From Rhodobacteraceae bacterium UBA6213 (GTDB taxonomy: Bacteria; Pseudomonadota; Alphaproteobacteria; Rhodobacterales; Rhodobacteraceae): a DNA stretch of 64,000 nt. Of the stretch, positions 25,463 to 34,239 are shown one piece after another (within the stretch, counting starts at the first letter, position 1; each line of letters begins with the position of its first letter). The translations under genes were made by a program, and so were the position numbers. Where the stretch lies: the NCBI GenBank assembly GCA_002421605.1, contig DISJ01000006.1:91318-155317 (forward strand), written 5' to 3'. The notes beneath the pieces were generated by a model that was not told where the DNA came from, searched no databases, and saw only the letters and a list, made by a program, of their open reading frames with translations.

Positions 25463-25990
25463 CTACTTGGCAAGCACCGCCATAATGATCTCGTTCTGCC
25501 GTTCGCGGTCACCACCGGACAAAGATGCTGCGGTGTCGTTGAGGTTGACGCCTGTGATTCCCTGCGCCGTGAGTACGGCAATCACTTCGTCGGTGCTCTT
25601 GCCGGCAAGCTCGGCAAGTGTCGAAAGATGAGCGTTGCCCACCGCAACGGCGATCTTTTGCGAATTTCCACCGCCGCCTGCGGTCGCGCCGCCACCGTGG
25701 GTTTCGCCACCAATCCCAATGTTGCTACCGATTGGCGTGAACATGAGGCCCAGCACGACCAGACCGGTCGCCATGATGGTGGCCGGTATCGGGCGTTTGA
25801 AATACAGCACGAACGGGCGCCAGTTCAACCAAAGGTGCAGCGCCACGGCCGCTAGCATCGCCCAGCCCAGCCAGATGTGCGAAAAGGTGATGCCCGACGA
25901 GCGGACGTGAAAGAATAGCATGACGCCGCTAACCGCCGTCACAACGAAGGTGGCGGTGATCAACGGGGTGGCCCATGTGCGCAAAGTCAT
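25463..25990 (-). CDS. DUF4405-like membrane protein with C-terminal domain
   Basis: This 175-residue protein has three membrane segments (about 8-28, 38-56, 69-87) with histidines placed like heme ligands of cytochrome b561/DUF4405-type domains (H28, H38, H52), for example FSHIWLGWAMLAAVALHLWL. A Gly-rich linker (about 95-109) leads to a 65-residue soluble tail: TLAELAGKSTDEVIAVLTAQ. The ATG at 25990 has AGGAG six bases upstream. Heme binding and electron transfer are inferences; the tail domain was not recognised. Confidence 0.8.
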   Translation of the reverse strand: MTLRTWATPLITATFVVTAVSGVMLFFHVRSSGITFSHIWLGWAMLAAVALHLWLNWRPFVLYFKRPIPATIMATGLVVLGLMFTPIGSNIGIGGETHGGGATAGGGGNSQKIAVAVGNAHLSTLAELAGKSTDEVIAVLTAQGITGVNLNDTAASLSGGDRERQNEIIMAVLAK

Positions 25991-26429
25991 TGCGTGCTCC
26001 TGCCGAATATTGAAGGTATTTCTAATTCATACGTTTTACGCGGTGCGGACGCTTTTCCGTCGCGTAGCGAACGCTTCGGAAGGTGGCCGAAGGTTTGCGC
26101 GCGCCATGCCCCCTGCGCGAACTCCTTCTTGCCACGGCCTTGCGATGAAGGTCCGCCGGTCATCAGCAAGTGGCTGCGGCTGGCACTGGCCTACGCCCCA
26201 CTTGCGCACGGATGGTCGGCCGGCTGTTAAGGTGAAAAAGCACCAGAATGTCACTGACGCGCTTCACCGCAATCGATCGGTTCATTGGCGGGGTTGCCCG
26301 AAAACGCAGTGCCATTGGGCCACCTGCATACAAATACGCGCATCAGTTGCGCGACTTCATATATCTAAGAGTTTTATTTGGCATTTACGCCGTCGGCACG
26401 GGCAAAACCGCCATGCGCGAATTGCAGCC
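25991..26429. other. 439-base gene-free region upstream of the DUF4405-like gene
   Basis: Short open frames on both strands here have no family features and look like chance. The part around 26360-26400 is more AT-rich than its surroundings. The region must hold the promoter of the DUF4405-like gene, but no clear consensus boxes were found. The histidine kinase gene ends at 26430. Confidence 0.45.
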
Positions 26430-27845
26430 CTATTCGGATTCGGCGGCAAGTTCGCGCGGCAGGTGCAGCAAAAACTCGGTGCCCTCGGCGTCTGTGCGCA
26501 GCAGATCCAGCCGCCCGCCGTGGCCGCGAACCAGCTCGGCGGCGATTGCCAGACCCAGCCCGGTGCCGCCAAGGCGGCTGCCGCCCTGAAACGGCTGGAA
26601 TAGATGCGCGCGCGCGCGTTCTGGCAAGCCCGGCCCGGTATCGCCCACGCGCACCCACCAGCCCGCCTCTTCTTCGCCGCCGCCCAGCTCGATCGTGCCT
26701 GGCTTGCCGGTGGCTTCGATCGCCTGCCGTGCGTTGCGCACAAGGTTTGACAGCACCCGGTGCACTTGGTCGCGGTCGGCGCGAATAACGAGGTTCGGCG
26801 CGATGTCGGTGACAAACTCCACGCTAGCCGCTTCGGAAGCAATCGCTTCGCCCTCGATCACCTCGCCCACCAGCGCCGCCAGCATGAAGCGCGTCAGTGT
26901 CGGTGGCGGTTCCTGCGCGCGCCCGAATGCAAGCGTACTTTCGCACAGATTCACCGCACGAGAGATCGAGCCGATCAGCTTGGGCGCCGCACGCTGCACT
27001 GCCGGGTCGGCGCTATCTTCCATGCGGTCGGCGAAAAGTTGTGCCGTCGTAAGAATATTGCGCAAATCGTGGCTGATCTTGGCCACCGCCTGACCAAGCT
27101 GGGCCAGCCGCTCTTTCTGGCGCAGCGATGCAACAAGCTGATGCTGCATCGAAGCGAGCGCCACCTCGGCATCGCGCAGTTCGGTCACACGCGCCTTGGG
27201 TGCAATGATGCGCCGTGCATCTTCGGGCGATTCGGCCCAGTCGGTCATGTGGCGCACAACCTTCTGAATCGGCACCACGATCAGGCTGCGCGCCGCCACA
27301 AACAGCAACAGCGCCGTGGCAATCGAAAACACAGCCGAAAGCGCCAGCACGCGCAACCCATAGGCAATCATCTCTCCGCGCAGAGATTGGGTTTTGAGCG
27401 TGATTTCGATCAGCTCACCACCGCTTTGCACTGGCGCGCCAATCACCCGGATCACCCGCGGTTCGCTATCAAAAAGCAGCGCCAGTGCATCGCTTATCAA
27501 CCGCACCGGGGTTGCTTCGCGTAGATCGTAGGTTTTGTAGACCGGTTCCGGCACCGGCGAAGAAAGCACCAGTTCGCGCACTTCGTCGCGCCGCAGCACG
27601 ACGTTCAGCACGCCCGCATTCAGCAACAACTCGGCCTCCAGCTCGGGCTCGATCATCGCGTTCGTCGTCAGTAGCGCAAGCGAGGCAATCTGCGCGCGCT
27701 CCAGTCGCGCGGCGAGGTAGTCTTGGCGAAACGCCGCGACCGACGGCAACAGGATCAACACCTCTGCCAGAACCACGAACAATGTGGTGAGCAGCGCGAA
27801 CCGACCCGAGAGCGTGTTGACAACCATGGCTTCCCTGTGCGCCAT
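26430..27845 (-). CDS. Sensor histidine kinase
   Basis: This 471-residue membrane kinase has a first membrane segment (about 14-35), a periplasmic sensor region to about 160, a second membrane segment (about 166-186), HAMP-like linker, then the phospho-acceptor H259 in AKISHDLRNILTTAQLFADR. The ATP-binding domain follows: N box NLVRNARQAIEA, G1 GDTGPGLP and G2 GGTGLGLAIA. ATG 27843-27845 was chosen; an ATG at 27827 is another option and the 27986 start overextends. No response regulator gene is adjacent, so it is an orphan whose partner and signal are unknown. Confidence 0.92.
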   Translation of the reverse strand: MAHREAMVVNTLSGRFALLTTLFVVLAEVLILLPSVAAFRQDYLAARLERAQIASLALLTTNAMIEPELEAELLLNAGVLNVVLRRDEVRELVLSSPVPEPVYKTYDLREATPVRLISDALALLFDSEPRVIRVIGAPVQSGGELIEITLKTQSLRGEMIAYGLRVLALSAVFSIATALLLFVAARSLIVVPIQKVVRHMTDWAESPEDARRIIAPKARVTELRDAEVALASMQHQLVASLRQKERLAQLGQAVAKISHDLRNILTTAQLFADRMEDSADPAVQRAAPKLIGSISRAVNLCESTLAFGRAQEPPPTLTRFMLAALVGEVIEGEAIASEAASVEFVTDIAPNLVIRADRDQVHRVLSNLVRNARQAIEATGKPGTIELGGGEEEAGWWVRVGDTGPGLPERARAHLFQPFQGGSRLGGTGLGLAIAAELVRGHGGRLDLLRTDAEGTEFLLHLPRELAAESE

Positions 27846-27970
27846 GGGTTCAGCCTTTTCGGATGCTTGGCGCACTTTAGCGTTATCAAAGCTTTCAATA
27901 GAAAAATAGGGCAGAGCGGTCAGATCGGCGGCAATACGCGCCCAGAGGCGAAAAACCCGCACTCCATGAA

Positions 27971-27999
27971 TTGACTTGAGCGGCAAGCCCGACTAAAGA
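27971..27999 (+). promoter_or_regulatory. Candidate promoter of the rpmH operon
   Basis: TTGACT (27971-27976) and TAAAGA (27994-27999) have a 17-base spacer, 67 bases before rpmH. The -10 box is weak (three of six). It sits in the loop of an inverted repeat, AAGCCCG (27985-27991) with CGGGCTT (28001-28007). Confidence 0.4.
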
Positions 28000-28066
28000 C
28001 CGGGCTTCGAATGACTGCGGCGCTCGATTCCGATCTATTCGGGCTGCCTGAACCGGAGATACCACG

Positions 28067-28201
28067 ATGAAGCGCACGTTCCAGCCGTCGAACCTTGTCC
28101 GCGCCCGCCGCCACGGCTTTCGCGCGCGTATGGCCACTAAAGGCGGCCGTCGTGTTCTGAACGCCCGCCGCGCCAAGGGCCGCGCGAAGCTTTCGGCCTA
28201 A
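28067..28201 (+). CDS. rpmH: 50S ribosomal protein L34
   Basis: This 44-residue protein has the classic L34 sequence: MKRTFQPSNLVRARRHGFRA, then MATKGGRRVLNARRAKGR. It is too short for most ORF filters but is unmistakable, and it is followed by rnpA as in nearly all bacteria. CGGAGA at 28053-28058 acts as ribosome binding site. Confidence 0.97.
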   Translation: MKRTFQPSNLVRARRHGFRARMATKGGRRVLNARRAKGRAKLSA

Positions 28202-28218
28202 GCCAAACGGCACACGGC

Positions 28219-28659
28219 ATGAAACCGCCGGAGGCTCCCGCGACTGGCCCAGAGGGTCGGGAACCGGGAAGCGCATCGGCGGTTTCCGTTTGCGCCGACA
28301 CTTTGATGATCGCGACCCTACAGATTCGCCCGGATTTCCTGCGCGCCGCTTCGGCACGCCGCCAAAGCACACCGGCATTTCTGGTGCAGGCGCGCCGACG
28401 CGCCGAGGGCGAACCCGCCAACGCCGCGCTGGTTCGGGTTGGCTTCACCTGTTCAAAAAAGGTTGGTAACGCCGTGGCGCGCAACCGCGCCAAACGCCGG
28501 TTACGGGCACTGGCGCGCGCGGTGCTGCCCCTTGGCGCAATGCCCGGCTGGGACTATGTTCTGGTAGGTCGCGCAAACGCGACCGCGACGCGCGACTTTG
28601 CGGCGATGAAAGAAGAGCTTGCACGCGCGCTGGCACAGATTCATGGAGCCGCCCGGTGA
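28219..28659 (+). CDS. rnpA: Ribonuclease P protein component
   Basis: RnpA is the protein cofactor of the RNase P ribozyme that matures tRNA 5' ends. The RNA-binding signature RVGFTCSKKVGNAVARNRAK is intact near residue 72. The ATG at 28219 gives 146 residues with a 29-residue extension before MIATLQIRPDFLRA; the internal ATG at 28306 would give 117 residues, closer to E. coli. Both starts are possible. The stop overlaps yidD (GTGA). Confidence 0.93.
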   Translation: MKPPEAPATGPEGREPGSASAVSVCADTLMIATLQIRPDFLRAASARRQSTPAFLVQARRRAEGEPANAALVRVGFTCSKKVGNAVARNRAKRRLRALARAVLPLGAMPGWDYVLVGRANATATRDFAAMKEELARALAQIHGAAR

Positions 28660-28901
28660 CACCGCTTGCCCATATCGTTGCCGTGCCGGTGCGCGCCTAT
28701 CGGCTGCTGTTCAGCCCCTGGGTTGGCCACGGCTGTCGCTATCAGCCCACCTGTTCGGCCTATGCGCTGGAAGCGTTGGAAAAGCACGGCGCGATCAAGG
28801 GCACCTATCTTGCGGCCTATCGGGTACTGCGCTGCCACCCTTGGGGCGGGCATGGCTATGACCCGGTTCCCCCCGGCAAAGGCGATGACGATGCTGGATG
28901 A
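28656..28901 (+). CDS. yidD: Membrane protein insertion efficiency factor YidD
   Basis: This 81-residue YidD begins at GTG 28656, overlapping the rnpA stop. It has the conserved block YRLLFSPWVGHGCRYQPTCS, then YALEALEKHGAIKGTYLA and RCHPWGGHGYDPVP. It assists YidC-mediated membrane insertion. Its stop overlaps the ttcA start. Confidence 0.95.
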   Translation: MTPLAHIVAVPVRAYRLLFSPWVGHGCRYQPTCSAYALEALEKHGAIKGTYLAAYRVLRCHPWGGHGYDPVPPGKGDDDAG

Positions 28902-29781
28902 AGACACCGGCGCCATCCACCCGCTATTCGAGGGCGCCCCCGCCACGACCGAATTCAAAAAGCTGCGCAAGCGGTTGGTGCGTGAAGTGCGCGAAGCGAT
29001 CGACGCTTACGGCATGATCACGCGCGGAGCGCGTTGGCTGGTCTGCCTTTCGGGTGGCAAAGACAGCTACACACTGCTTGCCGTATTGCACGAACTGCAA
29101 TGGCGCGGGCTTTTGCCGGTAGAGCTGATCGCCTGCAACCTCGATCAGGGTCAGCCCGGTTTTCCCGCTACCGTGCTGCCAGAGTTTCTTGCGCGCATGG
29201 GCGTCAAACACCGAGTCGAGTATCAAGACACCTATTCGGTGGTGACCTCGAAGATCGCACCGGGGGGCACCATGTGCAGCCTCTGCTCGCGGCTTCGGCG
29301 CGGAAACCTTTACCGAATCGCACGCGAGGAAGGGTGCAACGCCGTCGTGCTGGGGCATCACCGTGACGACATTCTGGAAACCTTCTTCATGAACCTTTTT
29401 CATGGCGGCAGGCTGGCGGCGATGCCGCCAAAACTGGTGAACGAAGAAGGTGATCTGTTCGTGCTGCGCCCGCTGGCCTATGTGGCCGAGGCTGACTGCG
29501 AGCGCTTCGCGCGGGCCATGGCCTACCCGATCATCCCGTGCGATCTCTGCGGCAGCCAGGAGGGCCTGCAACGCGTTCAGGTCAAGGCGATGCTGGATGG
29601 CTGGGAGGCGCGAAGCCCCGGTCGACGCCAGATCATGTTCCGCGCACTGATGAATGCGCGCCCCTCGCACCTACTCGACGCACGGCTGTTCGATTTCGGG
29701 GGGCTAGCACTTGGCGCCGGTTCCGCGCCGGAAGGCATGGATTTTACACAAATACCGCCGAAACTACGGCAAGAAGATTAA
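28885..29781 (+). CDS. ttcA: tRNA 2-thiocytidine synthetase TtcA
   Basis: TtcA adds sulfur to C32 of some tRNAs using ATP and an Fe-S cluster. The 298-residue protein has the PP-loop SGGKDS (residues 56-61), and cluster cysteines in CSLC and CDLC, as in the E. coli enzyme. ATG 28885 (MTMLDED) or ATG 28891 are both possible starts, overlapping yidD by 11-17 bases. The open frame further upstream is a shadow of yidD. Confidence 0.95.
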   Translation: MTMLDEDTGAIHPLFEGAPATTEFKKLRKRLVREVREAIDAYGMITRGARWLVCLSGGKDSYTLLAVLHELQWRGLLPVELIACNLDQGQPGFPATVLPEFLARMGVKHRVEYQDTYSVVTSKIAPGGTMCSLCSRLRRGNLYRIAREEGCNAVVLGHHRDDILETFFMNLFHGGRLAAMPPKLVNEEGDLFVLRPLAYVAEADCERFARAMAYPIIPCDLCGSQEGLQRVQVKAMLDGWEARSPGRRQIMFRALMNARPSHLLDARLFDFGGLALGAGSAPEGMDFTQIPPKLRQED

Positions 29782-29854
29782 CCGTAGGCTCATCAAACCT
29801 TTCTAGCCTTGCCGCTTGGGGCCTTTGGCCTGCAACTTGCGACGGGTGACGGCA

Positions 29855-31381
29855 ATGGCCATTAAGCGACTGCGCGGATTGGGTTGGCTGGGCGAAATGG
29901 CCCGGCGCGACATGCTGGCATTTGTTCCAGCGGCAGGGCTCGCCGGGTACTGGTACGGAATGGCGGGGGCCGTGCTTGTGGTCGGCGCAGCGGTCGCAGT
30001 CGCCTGGCTGGCGCGCGATGCCACCACGACACCTGCAACCGCCCCCGCGTTTGACCCTGCATTACGTTTGCCCGTTCGCGCCAATGCCGAAGCCGCGCTC
30101 GACGCGGCACTGGGCGAGGTCATCGCAAACAATCGCGCTACCGCAGCCTTCGTACTCGGCATCGATGACGCCGAGGCGCTGTTGGCCATCCATGGCGATG
30201 CGACCTATGTGCTGATTCTGCGCCGCACGGCTGAGCAATTGCAGGGCGTATTGCGGGAAGGCGATATGGTTGCCTATCTGGGCGGCGCACGCTTTGCGGT
30301 GGTGCTGGCACCAGTGCGGCGCGCCGACCTTGAAAGCGTGCTGCAAATCGCGGCGCGGCTGCAATCTGCGGCCGAGGTGCCGCAATCGGTTGAAATGCGC
30401 GCGGTCTACCTTTCGGCGCATGTCGGGTTTTGCCTCGTATCGCGCGCGCCAACATCGGGTGGAAGCGCCATGCTTGCCGCCGCCGAAACCGCAGCTGATG
30501 AGGCGCTGCGGCAAGGGCCTGGATCGATTCGTGCCTATTCCTCCGAGATCGAGCAGGCAACGCGCGAGCGGTCAGAACACGTCGAGGCGGTCAGCGCGGC
30601 ACTGGAAGATGGCAAGATCGTCGCGCATTTCCTGCCCCAGATCAGCGCGGACACTGGCGATATTTCGGGCTTTGAGCTGGTGCCGCGCTGGTTGCGGCCC
30701 GATACAGAAGCGCACGACTCGGCCGCTGTCATGGCTGCCGTTCAAGCAGCGGGTCTGCGCGCGCGGCTTGGTGAGGTGCTGCTTTATCACGGCTTTTCCG
30801 CCGCGCGCAGCTGGGCCAATGCAGGTCTGCACGCCGTTACGCTGACGTTGCCGTTGTCCTTGGATGAATTGCGAAACCCCCAATTGCCCGATCGATTGAA
30901 GTGGGAACTTGATAGATTCGAATTTTCGCCCGCGCGGTTGCACCTGCTGGTGCCCGAGGTGGCCGCCACCGACGGCACACAAGAAATTGTCGCGCGCACA
31001 CTGTTGGCGCTGTCTCGGCTTGGCTGCGCGATCGAACTTGCGGGTTTTGGCACAGGGCCCGCGCCGATAGCGGCCTTGCGTCGATATTCCGTGCAAAGGC
31101 TTCGCATCGAGCGCAGCTTTGGCCTGCGCGTCGATGTTGACCCTGACGCGCAAAACATGGTGGCCGCGATCCTGTCGCTAGCAACGCAGCTTGGCATCGA
31201 AACGCTGGCTGAAGGGGTGGCGAGCATCGGCGAACATGCGATGCTGGCGCAGCTCGGCTGCGGCCATCTGCAAGGCCCCGCCATTGCGCGCGCCATGGCC
31301 TTTGAGGATACGTTGGAATGGATCGAGCGGCATCGTGGCAAGCTGCAACCCGCACCTCGCATTACCCGCCGCAAGCACTGA
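29855..31381 (+). CDS. Degenerate GGDEF-EAL domain membrane protein
   Basis: This 508-residue protein has a membrane region near residues 15-55, a GGDEF-fold domain (about 80-230) and an EAL-fold domain (about 235-490). Both appear inactive. The GGDEF site reads YLGGARFAVVL. The EAL site has ELVPRW for the EAL motif, AGFGTG in place of DDFGTG, and RLRIERSF in place of the K-containing segment. ETLAEGV near the end is close to normal. Degenerate members often bind c-di-GMP or act as protein interaction platforms. ATG 29855 was chosen; a TTG at 29816 would add 13 residues. Confidence 0.85.
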   Translation: MAIKRLRGLGWLGEMARRDMLAFVPAAGLAGYWYGMAGAVLVVGAAVAVAWLARDATTTPATAPAFDPALRLPVRANAEAALDAALGEVIANNRATAAFVLGIDDAEALLAIHGDATYVLILRRTAEQLQGVLREGDMVAYLGGARFAVVLAPVRRADLESVLQIAARLQSAAEVPQSVEMRAVYLSAHVGFCLVSRAPTSGGSAMLAAAETAADEALRQGPGSIRAYSSEIEQATRERSEHVEAVSAALEDGKIVAHFLPQISADTGDISGFELVPRWLRPDTEAHDSAAVMAAVQAAGLRARLGEVLLYHGFSAARSWANAGLHAVTLTLPLSLDELRNPQLPDRLKWELDRFEFSPARLHLLVPEVAATDGTQEIVARTLLALSRLGCAIELAGFGTGPAPIAALRRYSVQRLRIERSFGLRVDVDPDAQNMVAAILSLATQLGIETLAEGVASIGEHAMLAQLGCGHLQGPAIARAMAFEDTLEWIERHRGKLQPAPRITRRKH

Positions 31382-31490
31382 ACACCAATTTTCGGTCCGG
31401 CGCGACGGTGTCTTGGCCTTCGTGGCAACGGTCACCATCCGCCGCCCCGGCCCTGCTGATACGCGACAAAGCACCGACATAGGCCTTGAT

Positions 31491-31514
31491 CCCTGCAATC
31501 GCCGCACTGCAGGG
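31491..31514 (+). repeat. Hairpin upstream of yidC
   Basis: CCCTGCA (31491-31497) and TGCAGGG (31508-31514) form a seven-base stem with a ten-base loop in the 213 bases between the EAL gene and yidC. It may end the upstream transcript, but there is no T run; no clear yidC promoter is seen. Confidence 0.35.
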
Positions 31515-31594
31515 GCAATCCGGGGGAAAACCGCTTGACCTTTCTTGCCCCCTTCTGTTGAACCAGCCCATCACAGAACCTTTGCGGTGCCCCG

Positions 31595-33490
31595 ATGGAC
31601 GATCAGAACAAGAATCTCATTCTCGCGACCGTGCTTTCCTTCGTGGTCATCCTGCTGTGGTATACGGTCTTCGCGCCGCCTGCTCCGGTCGTGCCCATTC
31701 CGGACGAGGCTACCGTACAGACCGACGCGACTGGCACCATTCCTGCCGTGCCAACGCTTGCGCCCGACGCAGCACCCGCAGGTGTTAGTGCGCTTGCCGC
31801 CGCCGCAGAGTCCGCCCTGACCGAGCTTGCCACAGCGGCGCGCATCACCATCGACACACCGCGCCTGCAAGGTTCGATCTCGCTGTTTGGCGGTCGGATC
31901 GACGATCTGTCGCTGGTTGGTTACCGCGAGACGCTCGATGAAGACTCGCCCAATGTGCGGATGCTGGCACCGGTCGGCGGCACCGAACTCAATGCCGCAA
32001 AACCCTACTACGTGGTTTATGGCTGGAGCCCGGCAGCCGGGCTCGACCACGCCCTTGTGCCCAATGCGCGCACACTCTGGACCGCGCCGGACGGCGCAAC
32101 GCTCGCCCCCGGCAAACCCGTGACACTGACCTGGGACAACGGCGCAGGTCTGATCTTCAATCGCAAGATTTCGATTGATGACGATTATCTTTTCACCATC
32201 GAACAGTCGGTCACCAACACCACAACCGCGCCAGTGCGCCTTGCGCCCTACGGGATTGTCGCGCGCCACGGTATTCCCAGCACCAACTCGGTTTATGTGC
32301 TGCACGAAGGCGCCGTGCGCATGTCGGACGGTAAGCTGCAGGAACTGGATTACAAAGACATCACCAAGCTTGATGCAGTGCAGTCCGAAGGCCCCGCCGA
32401 CATCATCCCGGTCACATCTGACGGCTGGGCCGGTTTCACCGACAAATACTGGATGACGACGCTTGCGCCAACTCCGGGCCAAAGTTTTACCTCTGTCGTC
32501 AAGTACACCCCCGATGCCGATATCTATCAGACCGAAGCGCGTTTCCCCGTGGTTGAGGTTGCCCCCGGCGCCACCGGCAGCACCTCTTCGCGGCTATTCG
32601 CGGGCGCCAAGGAATGGGAAACCATCAACCGCTACCAGAACAACCCCGGCTTTTTCGCCGGTCTTTTTGGCGCCAAGGTTGATCCGAACCAGCCCCAAAT
32701 CGACCGCTTCATCGATTCGATCGACTGGGGCTGGTTCTATTTCCTGACCAAGCCGATGTTCAGCCTGCTGCACTGGCTGCACGGCGCTATCGGCAACATG
32801 GGCTGGGCGATTATCGCGCTGACCATCACCATCAAGCTGTTGGTGTTCCCGCTTGCGCGCAAATCCTACGTCTCGATGGCCAAGATGAAGGAACTTCAGC
32901 CCGAAATGGAAAAGCTGAAGGAACGCACTGGCGACGACAAAGCCAAGATGCAGCAAGAAATGATGGCGCTCTACAAACGCGAAAAGGTCAACCCGGCCTC
33001 GGGCTGCCTGCCGATCCTTTTGCAGATTCCGATCTTCTTCTCGCTCTACAAGGTCATCTACGTCACGATCGAACTGCGCCACGCTCCGTGGTTCGGCTGG
33101 ATCCGCGACCTTTCAGCACCCGACCCCTCGTCGATCCTCAACCTCTTCGGGCTGCTACCCTATGCGCCACCCGAGCAAGGCTCGATATTCTTTATCCTGT
33201 CGCTCGGCGTGCTCCCGATTCTGCTCGGCATCTCGATGTGGTTCCAGCAAAAGCTGAACCCCGCCCCCACCGACCCGACGCAAAAGATGATTTTTGCTTG
33301 GATGCCTTGGGTCTTCATGTTCATGCTGGGCAGCTTTGCCTCGGGCCTCGTCGTCTACTGGATCGCCAACAACACCATCACCTTCATCCAGCAATACACG
33401 ATCATGTCGATGCACCACAAACGCCCCGACCTGTTCGGCAACATTTTGGACGGCTTTAAGAAAAAGCCAGCGCCTCCGCCCAAAAAATGA
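31595..33490 (+). CDS. yidC: Membrane protein insertase YidC
   Basis: YidC inserts membrane proteins alone or with SecYEG. The 631-residue protein has the N-terminal anchor (about 5-24), the large periplasmic P1 domain, and the C-terminal five-segment insertase core. Key stretches are FYFLTKPMFSLLHWLHGAIG, GCLPILLQIPIFFSLYKV and VVYWIANNTITFIQQY. The tail is basic and Pro-rich (KKKPAPPPKK). ATG 31595 gives the family start MDDQNKNLILATVLSFVVI. Confidence 0.97.
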   Translation: MDDQNKNLILATVLSFVVILLWYTVFAPPAPVVPIPDEATVQTDATGTIPAVPTLAPDAAPAGVSALAAAAESALTELATAARITIDTPRLQGSISLFGGRIDDLSLVGYRETLDEDSPNVRMLAPVGGTELNAAKPYYVVYGWSPAAGLDHALVPNARTLWTAPDGATLAPGKPVTLTWDNGAGLIFNRKISIDDDYLFTIEQSVTNTTTAPVRLAPYGIVARHGIPSTNSVYVLHEGAVRMSDGKLQELDYKDITKLDAVQSEGPADIIPVTSDGWAGFTDKYWMTTLAPTPGQSFTSVVKYTPDADIYQTEARFPVVEVAPGATGSTSSRLFAGAKEWETINRYQNNPGFFAGLFGAKVDPNQPQIDRFIDSIDWGWFYFLTKPMFSLLHWLHGAIGNMGWAIIALTITIKLLVFPLARKSYVSMAKMKELQPEMEKLKERTGDDKAKMQQEMMALYKREKVNPASGCLPILLQIPIFFSLYKVIYVTIELRHAPWFGWIRDLSAPDPSSILNLFGLLPYAPPEQGSIFFILSLGVLPILLGISMWFQQKLNPAPTDPTQKMIFAWMPWVFMFMLGSFASGLVVYWIANNTITFIQQYTIMSMHHKRPDLFGNILDGFKKKPAPPPKK

Positions 33491-34239
33491 CCGCTCGGCT
33501 GGCCCATATCCTGCGCCACCCGATCAAGGCGATCGGTGTAGAGGAAATCGAGAGCGCGTCTCTTGCCAAGGGGCGCGCGTTGGCTGGTGATCGCCGCTGG
33601 GCGGTTGCGCATGTTGCGGCCAAGTTTTCCGGGCAGCCTGGGGCCTGGCAGCCAAAAATGAACTTTCTGCGCGGCGTCGCCGGACCGGAACTGATGGCAA
33701 TCAGCGCGGCCTGCAATGGCGAACAGGTCACGCTTCGCCACCCTCGGGCAGAAACCATCACGCTCGATATGCAAAGCGAGGCAGACCGCAACCGCCTTGT
33801 CGCTTGGCTCGAACCACTCTGGCCTGATGATCGCCCCGCGCCCAGCCATGTGGTCGAGGTTCCCGGGCAGGCGATGACCGACTGGGCAGACCCGTTTCTT
33901 TCGCTTCTGTCGCTATCGTCGCTGGCAGAGCTTTCGCATCACACCGGTCAGGCGCTGCACGTCAACCGCTGGCGCGCCAACCTTTGGGTTGACGGCTGGG
34001 CGCCCTTGCACGAGCGCGCGCTGATTGGCAGCCACATCCGCATCGGCGGCGCCACGTTCGAAATCGTGCAGCCTATTACCCGCTGCCGCGCAACAACCGT
34101 AAACCCTGCGACCGGTGCAAACGATTGTGATACCCTTGCGGCATTAGAAAGCCTCTGGGGGCACAAGGACTTTGGCGTCTATGCCCGGGTTCTCAGCGGC
34201 GGCGAAATCGCACGTGGCGACGCAATCGAGGTGCTTTGA
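33487..34239 (+). CDS. MOSC domain-containing protein
   Basis: This 250-residue protein has the MOSC N-terminal beta-barrel (LAHILRHPIKAIGVEEIESA) and MOSC core (VNRWRANLWVDGW, then ITRCRATTVNPATGAND with the conserved cysteine). MOSC proteins bind molybdenum cofactor or handle sulfur; the substrate here is unknown. It overlaps yidC by four bases (ATGA) and engB by one base. Confidence 0.9.
   Translation: MTARLAHILRHPIKAIGVEEIESASLAKGRALAGDRRWAVAHVAAKFSGQPGAWQPKMNFLRGVAGPELMAISAACNGEQVTLRHPRAETITLDMQSEADRNRLVAWLEPLWPDDRPAPSHVVEVPGQAMTDWADPFLSLLSLSSLAELSHHTGQALHVNRWRANLWVDGWAPLHERALIGSHIRIGGATFEIVQPITRCRATTVNPATGANDCDTLAALESLWGHKDFGVYARVLSGGEIARGDAIEVL

Noticed and set aside
25991..26429. Small protein genes in the 439-base gap
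   Set aside because: Frames on both strands show no family resemblance, poor starts and no codon bias like the neighbours.
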